NCBI GenBank assembly: GCA_031472005.1
Contig: PZJY01000001.1
Coordinates: 1,798,001 to 1,862,000 of the forward strand
DNA from: Tetracladium setigerum
Lineage: Eukaryota; Ascomycota; Leotiomycetes; Helotiales
Reading direction: 5' to 3'
DNA length: 64,000 nt
The notes under the pieces are model-generated. The model did no database searches. It had not been told where the DNA came from and worked only from the letters and a program-made list of their open reading frames with translations. Both the position numbers and the translations under genes were made by a program. The first letter of the stretch is position 1. Every line of letters begins with the position of its first letter. Shown here in pieces: positions 34,519-44,631 of the stretch.

Positions 34519-35017
34519 CTACGACTTGATCATTTTGTTCCTCTTCTCCTTTCTCTTTAATCTCTCGACTCGCTTTCGGTGCATGGTCTCGGCCAATTTC
34601 TCATATCTAGCCTTCTCCTCTTTCGCCGCACGCTTGTCCTTGATAGCTTGTACTTTTCTCTGCATTTGACACCATCAGTTTATTATGCTCGTTCGTCCTC
34701 CTTCACAGCCATTGTGATCGAGTTGGCTTGCACTGCACTGCTAACCTTTCTCTCAGCCTCTTTCTCTTCCTTCATCTCGTTCTCCTTTGCCTTTACTGCA
34801 GCTGTAGCTGTGCGCTCAGCCTGCCTCTTCTCCCATGTCGAGTTGCCAGCTTTGGGGCGGAATGCAGTCTTCGTCTCGTGCCATTGCTTTCCTATCAAAA
34901 TGTTAGAATTAATCTAGAGGGAAGGAAGTCTTGAGCTAACTTGCCATTCTTGCGCATTCCCTTTGGCATTTCAGCCGCTTGGGGAGCAGCGAGTGGTGTA
35001 GCTACTTCAGTCGACAT
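34519..35017 (-). CDS. CGR1: rRNA-processing protein Cgr1
   Basis: Three exons (35017-34945, 34891-34746, 34659-34519) give 119 residues, close to the ~115 of other fungal Cgr1 proteins. The conserved core is present: GMRKNGKQWHETKTAFRP, then WEKRQAERTATAAVKAKE, and the basic C-terminus with YEKLAETMHRKRVERLKRKE. Cgr1 is a small, highly charged nucleolar protein needed for 60S ribosomal subunit processing. The first intron (34892-34944) has a GC donor (AATG|gcaagt), accepted because only it restores the NGKQWH join. The gene is short and easy for a gene finder to miss. Confidence 0.9.
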
Positions 35018-36104
35018 GTTCTTAAAGCTTGACAAGTAAGTAACCTTCCTTGTCTTTACACTGGTTTGGTGGTGTGGTGTTTTCACTTCGTGAGGCTGCA
35101 TGGCTCTGTTTCCCTTCCCCACTAAGAGAAAAATGCAGACGGATCTGATAACTTTAAATCCTTTAGCCGATCTTTTACCGATGGCAAGCCTCCACTTCAA
35201 ACTCTTCAACTCTCCACTCCAAATTTTCTTCCACCTGATCGACCGACTGTTTCTGTGTGTCTGTATTCCAGCTCTAGAACAGTCATCCTGGATCGTCCAA
35301 TTTATGAATATATATATATAAACGTAAAAGACATGTCTGGTACGTATTTTCAAACCGCAGGCTACGCTCCGCTGGCCCTGCGGGGGCCACTGTCGTGGAG
35401 ACAGAGTTCGTCAATTCTTCTCTTCCACTCTTTTCTTCCACTCTTCTCTGCCACCCTTGACCGCCCGCAGAATCCTTAGCGGTGATTAATAGCCAATCGA
35501 TTTTCTCTTGGCCCAAAGATTACCTCCGTACATCCTTCGAAAACCGAAGCCACTGTAGAACTAATCCCGATTGGTAAAAACCCTCCGGGCGTGCCTCCAA
35601 AATCCAGGCGCACCTGCGGTTTGAAAAAGACTGCGACTCACCTCTACCATTATTTAATCCCTCCCCTCTGACCGCCGCTCTCTCGATGGTGCAATAGCAT
35701 ACCTACCACACCCGAGGCGGACGAATATATCTATCGCTCATCCCCCTTGGACACGATCTCTCTCTTTCGCAGATACAATACACAATTCATTTTTAGATGG
35801 GAAGATAGGCTACGCAAGAAGTGCAGTCCCGCCTTCTTGCCTTCCGCGTCCTGGATCGACTACAATCGCTTGTCCTACCTTGAGAAATTATTGCACGACA
35901 GAACAGATTCACAACATCAATCAGTTTTCCTCGTTCGCTTCCTTCGCTTCCCCCGACTCTGTAAAAGAAAGTTGTTGCAGCAAGCCCTCTTCGTCTTCCA
36001 ACGTCCAGGACACTTCCCTCCCCCTCCCTCCCCCTCCCCTCGAAGCAGCCCCGCTACCGATCGCGGCCCGTCCACCTTCCCTTCACTTCAAATAGTTACC
36101 AACC
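35018..36104. other. Divergent promoter region, CGR1 and ornithine carrier
   Basis: 1.09 kb between two genes transcribed away from each other. A short (AT)n tract lies near 35308. The stretch before the carrier start (35650-36100) is C- and CT-rich, as in fungal leaders, and holds no convincing frame. Confidence 0.45.
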
Positions 36105-37170
36105 ATGGCTTCAGCAGCCTCCGCTGAATTTACCCCCAAGAGTCCTACTGCCATAGCCGTGAAGGGTAGGGAAGCTCTCATGGACGCTGTAGAAGATATT
36201 GTCTTCGGCTCTGTAAGAAATCCAATCCAATCCACCCCTCCTACCTTTGAACCATCCCTTACTAACAACAACAACAACAACAACAGATTGCCGGCGTAGC
36301 AGGTAAATACATCGAGTACCCCTTCGACACGGTGAAGGTTCGCCTACAATCCCAACCCGACCATCTCCCTCTGCGCTACACCGGTCCTGTCGACTGCTTC
36401 AAGCAATCCCTTCGACAAGACGGATTCATAGGTCTCTACCGTGGAATTTCAGCCCCTCTGGTTGGAGCTGCTCTGGAAACGAGTTCTCTCTTTTTCTGGG
36501 AACGAGTTGGACGAGAGCTACTTTTCAAATCGAGCCTATACTCTCGTGACAAACCACTACCCCTCTCTGCTCTATGGCTCACTGGAGCTATTTCGGGAGC
36601 ATTCACGTCGATTGTCCTTACACCAGTTGAGCTGGTGAAGTGCAAGATCCAAGTGCCGGCCGATCAAATAGTGCGAACAGCACCAACACCATTATCTGTC
36701 ATCAAAGAGGTTTTCAAACACCAAGGCATCCGTGGGTTCTGGAATGGACAAGTAGGGACGCTCATTCGCGAAACTGGTGGATGTGCAGCTTGGTTCGGAA
36801 GCAAAGAGACTGTTACTCTCCTGTTCCGCAAGTGGAATAATAGCAAGGCCAACACCGTATTACCACCTGTCACAGAACTCCCTCCTCTCCCTCTCTGGCA
36901 ACAGGCCCTCGCAGGTGCCTCGGCAGGAATGTCTTACAATTTCCTCTTCTTCCCTGCAGACACAATCAAATCACGAATGCAAACCACGTCAGTCACGGAT
37001 AACAGCGCTCCAAAAGTTACGTTCTGGGAGAGGGAAAGGCAGTTTGGAGGAACTATGGAGTGAGGGGGTTGTATCGGGGATGTGGCATTACAGTTTTAAG
37101 GAGTGCACCAAGTAGTGCATTCATCTTTATGATCTTCGATGCATTGAAGGGAAATTTTAGCCTTGCTTAA
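36105..37170 (+). CDS. Mitochondrial ornithine carrier (Ort1/AmcA-like), frame broken near the end
   Basis: Two exons (intron 36213-36286, ending in a CAA microsatellite) encode a mitochondrial carrier with three repeats. Carrier motifs are visible: YPFDTVKVRLQ, TPVELVKCKIQ and FPADTIKSRMQ, each followed by helices and glycine motifs. The FFPADTIKSRMQ form and the YRGCGIT...RSAPSSAF end are typical of the ornithine carriers that export ornithine for arginine synthesis. The written frame stops early at 37063. The conserved end (AVWRNYGVRGLYRGCGITVL to a stop at 37168-37170) is in another frame and needs one extra base near 37026-37034. A 41-nt intron (from 37001) could also bridge it but removes conserved residues and has a poor donor. 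Either a sequence error or a real late truncation. Confidence 0.82.
36268..36286 (+). repeat. CAA microsatellite at an intron acceptor
   Basis: Six AAC/CAA units run directly into the splice acceptor of the ornithine carrier intron. Length change here would move the branch-to-acceptor distance. Confidence 0.8.
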
Positions 37171-37859
37171 TGGGTAGCGCTTGTTGCAAGTTTGCAAATG
37201 TTTTGGGCATTTCTGGGTGCAGATCCATGGGAAATTTCGGGCTGGAAGGAGTGACATGGGGCATAAAAGCGTGTGAGATGGAGAAGGGATTTGCATTTGA
37301 TTGCTTGCATAGATGAATTGGTTGGAATAATGGGTCGCATATTTCTTTTCTTCTTGCAAGCCATTAGCGTGTGGGCACAAAAAACAAAAATGGCGTTGGT
37401 AGATCGGATAGAAGTCCGCATTTCGGTAGTATATAGACAGATTTTTTTGATGAGTGGCGTTGAGGAAAAGAGACAGTTAGGCAGTTGGGAGACCATGGGT
37501 AGAAACAGAGGATTTATGAATACAAAAGACCTTTAAGGTTAGGATTCTTCTGATAATCTGAGGGTAGTGGTAGACGAGGTACACAGTTGAGACAGAGCTA
37601 AGCGAGAGGGAAAGGGTCCTGGTAGGCCGATTTGCAGTTGAATACGGACAGACTCTCCTCCAGATCTCTTGGTAATATTACCCCCCTCATTAACAAATAC
37701 CTACCCAAACTCAAAAGGGATCGCCAGGTTTTTTTTTAAATTTTAATTTGTACACCTGTTTCCGTTCTATCCTTCCCACTGTCGGATTTGAAAGCAGCGT
37801 ATGGTTGCTTATTCCTCTTTCTCGTCAACATACTAGAAACTTCACATCAGTATTTGCAT
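37171..37859. other. Convergent intergenic region
   Basis: 689 bp between the ornithine carrier and the TspO-like gene. It has T- and A-rich patches (T8 near 37730) and no convincing frame. Both 3' ends lie here. Confidence 0.5.
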
Positions 37860-38671
37860 CTAGAAATGGACTTCTTCGTTCTTTGTAGCGCAAGAAAGAA
37901 TCATCAGGTATGAATGATCAAAGACTTTTCTCACCTTCGTATCCTTAGTAGATGGAGCAGTTGGAACCTCTTTCCCCGCAATATCCCAATCGTTCAAAAT
38001 TCCCACCCCAACAGTGAGATAGCTTGCAAATCCCAGCCAGGCCAAATATCTAGAGTTCCAAACCGTCAGTTTCAAAGCCTCTTTGCATAAAAAAAAGACA
38101 TCTCCAATCACAGACAAAGGGCACTAGGTACTCACGGAGCCAAACACCAGCCCGAAACGGCATCAACCTGTCCCCACACATAAGTCAAGTAGCTCACCGT
38201 CCCACCAAGAAGCGCAATATCAACCGTGGCGGCAACCGGCTTCTTCAAACCAAAAAACAGCGGCGTCCAGATGAGATTAAGGAAAAGCTGGATACTGTAG
38301 AGCGTGCATCCTTGTCGGGTGAGTTGCTGGGTGGAGATTGAAGAGAGGGGACTGAGTCCGGTGGTGAAGGCGCGGTAGGCCGAGTAGCCCATGAGGCCGT
38401 AGAGAGTGGTCCACGCAGGGCCAAATACCCACGGCGGTGGACGGAAGGGGGTTGTTTGAGGGCGAGGTAGGTGGTTTGTGTTTCTTTTTTGGCTGGGTTC
38501 GGGAGGTTAGTGTTGGTCATTTAGATATAAGGGGGGGCAGGTGGTGGGTAGGTAGGTACGTGAGATAGAGTAGCCGACTGCCATTCCCAATGAGATAGGG
38601 AGGAGGATGGAGTAGGCTGGGGAGGCGAAGATGAAGGCCGGGAGGGTGAGGGAGGGAATGAAGGTGGTCAT
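37860..38671 (-). CDS. TspO/MBR (translocator protein) family, one-base frame break
   Basis: Exons 38671-38560, 38492-38136 and 38049-37860. The protein has five hydrophobic segments and the family hallmarks: PPPWVFGPAWTTLYGLMGYS between segments 1 and 2, LFLNLIWTPLFFG, and TYVWGQVDAVSGWCLAPYLA. TspO proteins bind porphyrins and sterols in outer mitochondrial or other membranes. Exon 2 opens in frame as KKETQTTYLALKQPP, but the next conserved block (FRPPPW) needs one more base in the five-G run (plus strand) at 38447-38451. As written the frame would leave the family sequence there. The C-terminus is uncertain: reading through ends at 37860, while a splice from the gtgaga donor near 37935 would end a few codons later. 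Confidence 0.8.
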
Positions 38672-39146
38672 TTTGGCGACTGTTGTTAAGGAGTTAGTTT
38701 CTAGGTTAATGAGTTTATTGGCTGCCAAAAGAAGGATGAAGAAGTCTCAATTCCTCGAGTAATTCAAGGTCAACGTAGGAACATGAATGAGAGCCTTGAA
38801 TTGAGGGATGGGGTGGTGTGAGGTTGAGATGGAGCTGTCCGTCTTCGTCGATATATATATATATATATATATATGATGACGTAGTATATTTGACAAAGAA
38901 ATTGAACTCAATTGATCCCAATTGACTTGACTGTAGATACTGGATGCTCCAAACGTCAAGGAGAAGGGGACGAGGGAATTACTGACCGATATATCAAAAT
39001 TTCACAGTTGTGATAATGAGCTTCAGATGATCCTGTATTTGGGGACTTGAACCGAGGGAAGTCGACTGACATCTCCTCTCCCGCACTTGGATTGGCGGAG
39101 GGAGATCAGCTGACTTAAGCTGCTTAAGTCATCACCACCAAAGTTC
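38672..39146. other. TspO promoter and left flank of the transposon
   Basis: 475 bp. It contains the (AT)12 microsatellite listed separately. No gene is seen. Confidence 0.5.
38851..38874. repeat. (AT)12 microsatellite
   Basis: Twelve perfect AT units about 180 bp upstream of the TspO-like start. Confidence 0.95.
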
Positions 39147-40663
39147 ACCAGTCCTAGTCATTACTCACGGAACACCCCCTTGATGATGTAAGCAAAACAT
39201 CAAAATTCTAGCACGTAAACAAACCACCTGTATTCTATCAACTATCAAAATGAGTATCTCAACACGCTCAAATTTCTATCCGAGTACGCCGAATCGATCA
39301 AGCAAGCGATATGAATGGGATACTATTCAGAAAACCCGTTTCTACGATGCGTTGGATCGTAATGACGGCTCAATGTCATTCCGGGAGATTGCAAGCCAAA
39401 ACGCACCATCTCTTACAACAGCACACCGGTGGAAGCAAGAACGATTAGTCCTAGGCTCGCCAGCTTATAGGAAAAGAAGAAGAGCTTCAGATATACTCGG
39501 CCAGCCTCCAAAGATGTCGAAAGAAGTCTGTAAAGCGCTAGTTGATCCGAAACAAAACCCGATCCGTGAGCAGACTTTAGAAGCTCAACTCTCCTTCCAT
39601 AATATAAATTGCAGCACCCGAACAGCTCAACGATCACTCCTTTTACATACGAACGGAGCCCGGAAATACAAACAAGCTTATGTCGGCAAAAAGCTTTCGC
39701 AAGCGAATAAGGACAAGAGAGTTATATACGGAAATATACATAAGGGGAAGACAATTGAGGAGTTTTGGGCCAATATTCTCTTTACCGATGAAGCACATAT
39801 CGATCCGTCAGCTACAGCTCAAGGCCGAATCTTACGAGAGCGAGGGACAAGATACGATGAGGATAATATACAAGAAAGAGGGTCGTTAAGTGGCAATAAG
39901 CTCCATATTGCCGGCTGGATTAATTGGTACGGCAAATGCGATAAATTACGCTTTTATAATAATGAGGAAGAGTATACCGAACATCCAAAGAAGCTGTCTA
40001 AGCCTCGCAAATTTAAGTACGAAGATCAAGATACCTTCCAGGCTCGACTCCAAGAATGGGAAGCTTCCTTTCCCCATGATCGTGATTCAAAGCCAAAAGG
40101 GAATGCTATGACCCAAAAGTACTACCATGATGAGATCTTACCGATGTATATCGATGCTATTCAACAAGCTCGATTACGACAAAACTCTGATTATGAGGGA
40201 GGCTCAGGGGAGTTCAAACAATGGATATTGCAAGAAGATAATGACGGGTCTCATGGGCATGGAAGAGAGAGTCAAAATACTAAGAAATTACTAACAAAAA
40301 GCCTCGCAACTACCTTGAAAGAAGACAATTGGATAGAGACTCTCAATCATCCTCCTCAAAGCCCTGATTTGAACCCGATTGAGGGTATCTGGTGTATTTT
40401 AAAGCAAAGAGTACGGAAGAGGGTATGGGGTTCACTCGATGAGCTCAAAATAGTGATTCAGGATGAGTGGGACAAGATTACCCTGGAAGAGGTGCGTGAT
40501 CGTATCAAAGATATGCCTGAAAGATGCCAGCGCCTAGTAAATACTAGTGGTGCACCCATTAAGGGCAAGAAATGGTGATATTCAATAGCATAATTCATAG
40601 TGCTTTGGTGTCCCTTGCTTACATCATCAAGGGGGCGTTCCGTGAGTAATGACTAGGACTGGT
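39147..40663 (+). mobile_element. Complete Tc1/mariner-like DNA transposon
   Basis: A 1517-bp element with terminal inverted repeats at 39147-39195 and 40615-40663: 49 bp with one mismatch, beginning accagtcctagtcattactc. It holds a single intact transposase gene. Eight further bases (aagttcac) also recur inverted outside both ends, but 11 bp further out on the right. The expected TA target duplication is not seen directly outside the repeats. The element sits between the divergent 5' ends of the TspO-like and Ars2 genes. Near-identical repeats and an unbroken reading frame suggest a recent insertion that escaped mutation. Confidence 0.9.
39250..40578 (+). CDS. Tc1/mariner-type DDE transposase
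   Basis: A single exon of 442 residues. An N-terminal helix-turn-helix (MSFREIASQNAPSLTTAHRW, residues 42-61) should bind the inverted repeats. The catalytic triad is visible: D180 (LFTDEAHID), D330 (LQEDNDGSHG) and E378 (SPDLNPIEGIW). The last block is the classic Tc1/mariner SPDLNPIE motif. The D-E spacing of 47 is longer than the 34 of Tc1 itself. The enzyme would cut and paste the element. No stop or frameshift interrupts it. Confidence 0.92.
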   Translation: MSISTRSNFYPSTPNRSSKRYEWDTIQKTRFYDALDRNDGSMSFREIASQNAPSLTTAHRWKQERLVLGSPAYRKRRRASDILGQPPKMSKEVCKALVDPKQNPIREQTLEAQLSFHNINCSTRTAQRSLLLHTNGARKYKQAYVGKKLSQANKDKRVIYGNIHKGKTIEEFWANILFTDEAHIDPSATAQGRILRERGTRYDEDNIQERGSLSGNKLHIAGWINWYGKCDKLRFYNNEEEYTEHPKKLSKPRKFKYEDQDTFQARLQEWEASFPHDRDSKPKGNAMTQKYYHDEILPMYIDAIQQARLRQNSDYEGGSGEFKQWILQEDNDGSHGHGRESQNTKKLLTKSLATTLKEDNWIETLNHPPQSPDLNPIEGIWCILKQRVRKRVWGSLDELKIVIQDEWDKITLEEVRDRIKDMPERCQRLVNTSGAPIKGKKW

Positions 40664-41794
40664 GGTTTGTTTGTGAACTTGAAATGCGTAAAAGTCTTAA
40701 TATTTTACCGGAACTAATGTTCAAGGTACCTAGGTACTTACATACATGATTTTCCCTCCAGAATACAAAGCATCATCGAAGTTACCGTTTATGGACATTT
40801 CGTTTCCAGCATTAACACACGTGATGATATTTTGATCATAGAATTGACCGAAGGGAATTTGAAGGTTTCAGGATGCGAGCCAGGAGCTCCCGACGGCCAC
40901 TCACAACGCGCCCTCACCCACTTCCACTCCACTCCCCAGCCAAGCTTTGAACGCCCGAATCCGCGATGCCGCGACATTCCTCCGCCGCCCCAGCTGCGAG
41001 AGACGAGGGCGAGGGTGAGGGCACTGGCTCTGGGATGGCTGGCGCTTCCGTTCACTTCAGACCCAGAAACATCACGACCGACTCCGACGATCGTCAACAC
41101 CACAACCACAACTACCACGAACTTGATCGTGTGGGCCAATCCTCACCGTCGCATCGTCGAGTATACCCTCACCCTGAAGATCAGCGTTGGATTCACCTTT
41201 CAACTACTCCTCCTCGTACTTCATCTTGTTCGTCTATCCATTTCCCACCAGCTTCATTCAGCCCTTTGTACCCTTCTCCCCAGCACCTCATTATCTACCA
41301 ATTTACCTATCTACCTATCTACAATTCCCCTTCTCAAGCTTCAGTTCCTCCTATCCACTCTTCTCAGGCCCCCAGATCAACAAGTTGTCGCATCATCAGA
41401 AACATCAGGACCAGAGGCATTGATTTGCCCGCGGCCTGGCCTTCTTCTCCCTCTCTGCCACTGCTCTCTTGCCCATTATTACTACTTCTACTACTATTCC
41501 ACATCTGCACTTCTACCCTCAATCATCTCGCGCTCGTCGCCCAGCTTCATTTACTCTTTGCACCCTCTTCTTTTGAGCGCACTCTTTTCTGACGGGCAAT
41601 CATGTCTCCAAACAGTAGTAGCTCCCACCACATTCCCTCCCGACAATCAACGGCTATCTCGTAACAAGCAACAAACACGGAGCCCGCACTCCATCCCAGA
41701 CAACCATTCTCAAGTCATTGGTATATCCCCACGACCACATCGTGTGTATACCCTTGACCGTCCACATACCTCTCGATTCGCGAAATATCCGATT
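40664..41794. other. Right flank of transposon and long leader of the Ars2 gene
   Basis: 1.13 kb. The part from about 40900 to 41760 is very C- and CT-rich and carries long open frames on the plus strand (40832-41794 in frame with Ars2, and 40966-41592 in another). Their translations are Ser/Pro/Leu-rich low-complexity sequence without conserved character, so this is read as promoter and a long 5' leader. Confidence 0.5.
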
Positions 41795-44631
41795 ATGGAG
41801 GCATATCCAGCTTTCAAGAGAGAGCTAAGCGCTGCGCGTTCTCCACAAGAGCGAAGTTACAGCGGACGCGACGACAACTACAGGAATGGCGATCGCTTAG
41901 AACGTGATAACTCCTACCGTGGCAGATCTCCTGGTATGTTGCATTTTCTTTTGCGCAATACTGGGCCCCATCTGAACGCTGCCGAAACATTTATGCATGC
42001 AGCTGCGCTGCCACAGATTGCATTGCTTATGTCTCATGCATCTTTGTTCCATTTTTCTAGACCAATTACTCATACTTCCATTAGGCGCTGATCGAAATCG
42101 TCGTACCCGAGAGCGAAGTCGTTCCCCCGATCGTTATGATGACCGAAGTCGAAACTATGACAGAAAAAATCGTGATGGTCGCGAGAGAGACCGCCGCCCA
42201 TCTCCAGCACCGGCCAATATCGATCGATACGTCCCAGGTCAAGAGCCCATGACCGCGCCCACCACAGTCAACCCCCTTGCTGATCCTGCGCATCTAACCT
42301 ACCAAGTCGGATTCTCTTACTTTGGCGAATGGTGGCGTACGAACGAGAAGATTAAAGAAGAGCGAGAGCGTGCGAGAACGGGCAAACGGGGACCTCCACG
42401 AGACCAACCAGCTGATAGAGACCAAGAGAAAGCGAAGATACAACTTGCGTATGACAAGTACAAGGAGGAGCTGCAAGCGAAGATGGCGAGAACCTTTGTC
42501 TCTGAGCACAAGGGAGAGCAATGGTTTCAGGAACGCTATTTCGCAGAAATTCGAGATCCTTTACATCAACAATTGAGCGAATTTCGACGAGGAAATTACA
42601 GTCAATGGGAGCAGGACCTTGAAGCTGGCACCTTTGACGATTTCACACTTGAAGGCATTCCTAAGAGTGAGAGCAATGGAGCTGGAGGTGTAATCGAGAA
42701 AGAGGAAGGCGAAGCAACCGCGACAAATGAGGTTCTGGGTGTAGGTGATTTGGTGTCTTCGAAGGGAAGTGACATCCGGGACGAAAACGCCTTCCAGCCA
42801 ACCCTTCTCATTAAGACCATTGCCCCTCATGTGAACCGTCAAAACTTGGAAGGGTTCTGCAAGGAGCATCTGGGAGAAGGAGAGGGTGGCTTCAAGTGGT
42901 TGAGTTTGAGTGATCCAAACCCAAGTAAACGGTATCATCGAATTGGTTGGGTTATGCTTCATCCTGCTCCGGAAACTGTCGCAATCGTCGATCGACCCGA
43001 AATTGTTGACGAGGATGGTGATATTCCTCTTGCTCCTCCAGTCCCTCAATCCACCGCTGAAAAGGCCTTGGATGCGATCAATGGAAAGCAAGTTAAGGAT
43101 GAGGTTCGTGGAGATTTCACATGCCATGTTGGTGTTCACGTTCCTCCTACTGTTCCACGAAAGAAGGCGTTGTGGGATCTCTTCTCCGCTCCAGAACGCA
43201 TTGACAAAGATCTCGAATTGGCCCAGCGTCTGGTCCAGAAGTATGAGGAAGACTTTGATTCTGACTTCAATGCTGTGCTGAAGATTGAAGAAAGAGTCGA
43301 GGATCTGAGAAATCAAGGACGTCTTCTTCCGCCTGTCACTGCGCCAACCGTTAAGAAAGCAAAGAAATCTCGTGACTATCTCGGTCTCGATGAAGCGATG
43401 GAGGATGGCGAAGAAGCCGAAGAAATTGAGGAGGATGAGGAGGATGAGGAAGAGGAAGTCGACAGTGAAGATCTTCTTGTCAAGAAGAAGCAGCTTGATC
43501 TTATGGTCGAATATCTTCGACGAGTGTTCAACTTCTGTTTCTTCTGCGTTTTCGAGGCTGATTCTATTCACGAGTTGATTCGAAAGTGCCCGGGGGGCCA
43601 TCTTCGTCGACCCCGTACCACTCTCAGCACTGCCTCTAAAGCAGCTGCACAGGCGAGTGCACTAGGCGAAGCGTTTCCAGAAAAGAAGCAACGTAGAGAT
43701 TCTATGGATGACGGTGAAATTGATGGCGGTCCTCAAGACCGGAAATTCCAGCGCTCTAATACAGCGTCGAAGACTGACCAGCAGCTCCAACGTGCATTCA
43801 ATTGGGTCAAGACATTCGAGGAGAAGATTCTTCAAATTCTCGACCCAGACTCAGTTGATGTGCGCAAGCTTGGTGGGAAACCCACCGAGGAAGCTTTAAA
43901 GGAGGAATTGGTCAAATTTGTCAAGCAAGAGGACGAGCATAAGTTTAGATGCCGTGTTCCAGAGTGCCAGAAGTTGTTCAAGGAAGATCATTTCTGGAAG
44001 AAGCACGTCGAAAAGCGTCATCCTGAATGGCTTGAGGGATTGAAGAAAGACGTATGTTAAATTAATGTGAAAACCGATAGCCTTGCTAACATCTTCAGTT
44101 TGATCTCATCAACACCTACGTTCTTGACCCTGCTCACATCGCTCCTTCGAGATCGGATGCTAACAGCAATGGTCACTTCCCGCCAGCTAATGGCCACCTG
44201 CCAGCTGGCACTCCACGCGGTTTCAACCTTCAAAACTTTGGGATGAATGGTATGAACCCAATGGGTAACTTTGGTCCTCCGGGAGCTTTCCCTTTCCTCG
44301 GAGGCCTCCCCCCTCCAGGGTGGAACAACAGCGCGGATCCTCGTGGTGCTGGTCCTATCCGTCGTGGTGGAAGACAGTTCTCCAACAATACTCGCCCAGG
44401 ACCTTATGATCGCCAACCGCGAAACAATGGAAGATATGGTGAGTCCGGCAGACTCAGTCCTCCGCCTGGAGTGAGAAGAGGATCAATGGCCAGCGGAGCT
44501 GGTCGATGGGGTGATGGAGCCGCAGGGGCGCGGCAGTGGGACCGCGAGAGGCGGTGCAGGGAAGGAGTTTGAGAAGTTATGAAGATCTAGACGCTGTTGG
44601 GGGAAGTGGTGGTGGGGAGTTGAACTATTAG
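41795..44631 (+). CDS. Ars2/SERRATE homologue, nuclear RNA processing, frame break near the end
   Basis: Three exons (introns 41934-42084 and 44052-44098). The N-terminus is rich in Arg/Ser/Asp (RERSRSPDRYDDRSRNYD), then comes a conserved helical domain (FSYFGEWWRTNEKIKEE, RYFAEIRDPLHQQ), an acidic stretch (EEIEEDEEDEEEEVDSED), and a C2H2 finger FRCRVPECQKLFKEDHFWKKHVEKRHPEWL. This is the Ars2/SERRATE/Pir2 plan; these proteins link the cap-binding complex to RNA processing and decay. A Gly/Pro/Asn-rich tail follows. As written the frame stops at 44572 after 859 residues. The conserved end (SLRSYEDLDAVGGSGGGELNY) is in another frame and needs one extra base in the four-G run at 44525-44528, ending at 44629-44631. 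The start at 41795 was chosen because everything upstream in frame is low-complexity. Confidence 0.88.

Noticed and set aside
37001..37041. A 41-nt intron that would rescue the ornithine carrier frame
   Set aside because: Poor donor (gtcacg), no branch site, and it would remove residues (VTFWE) that match the family.
36332..37063. Ornithine carrier taken as a complete 294-residue protein
   Set aside because: The conserved third-repeat end lies immediately downstream in another frame, so the early stop is not the family end.
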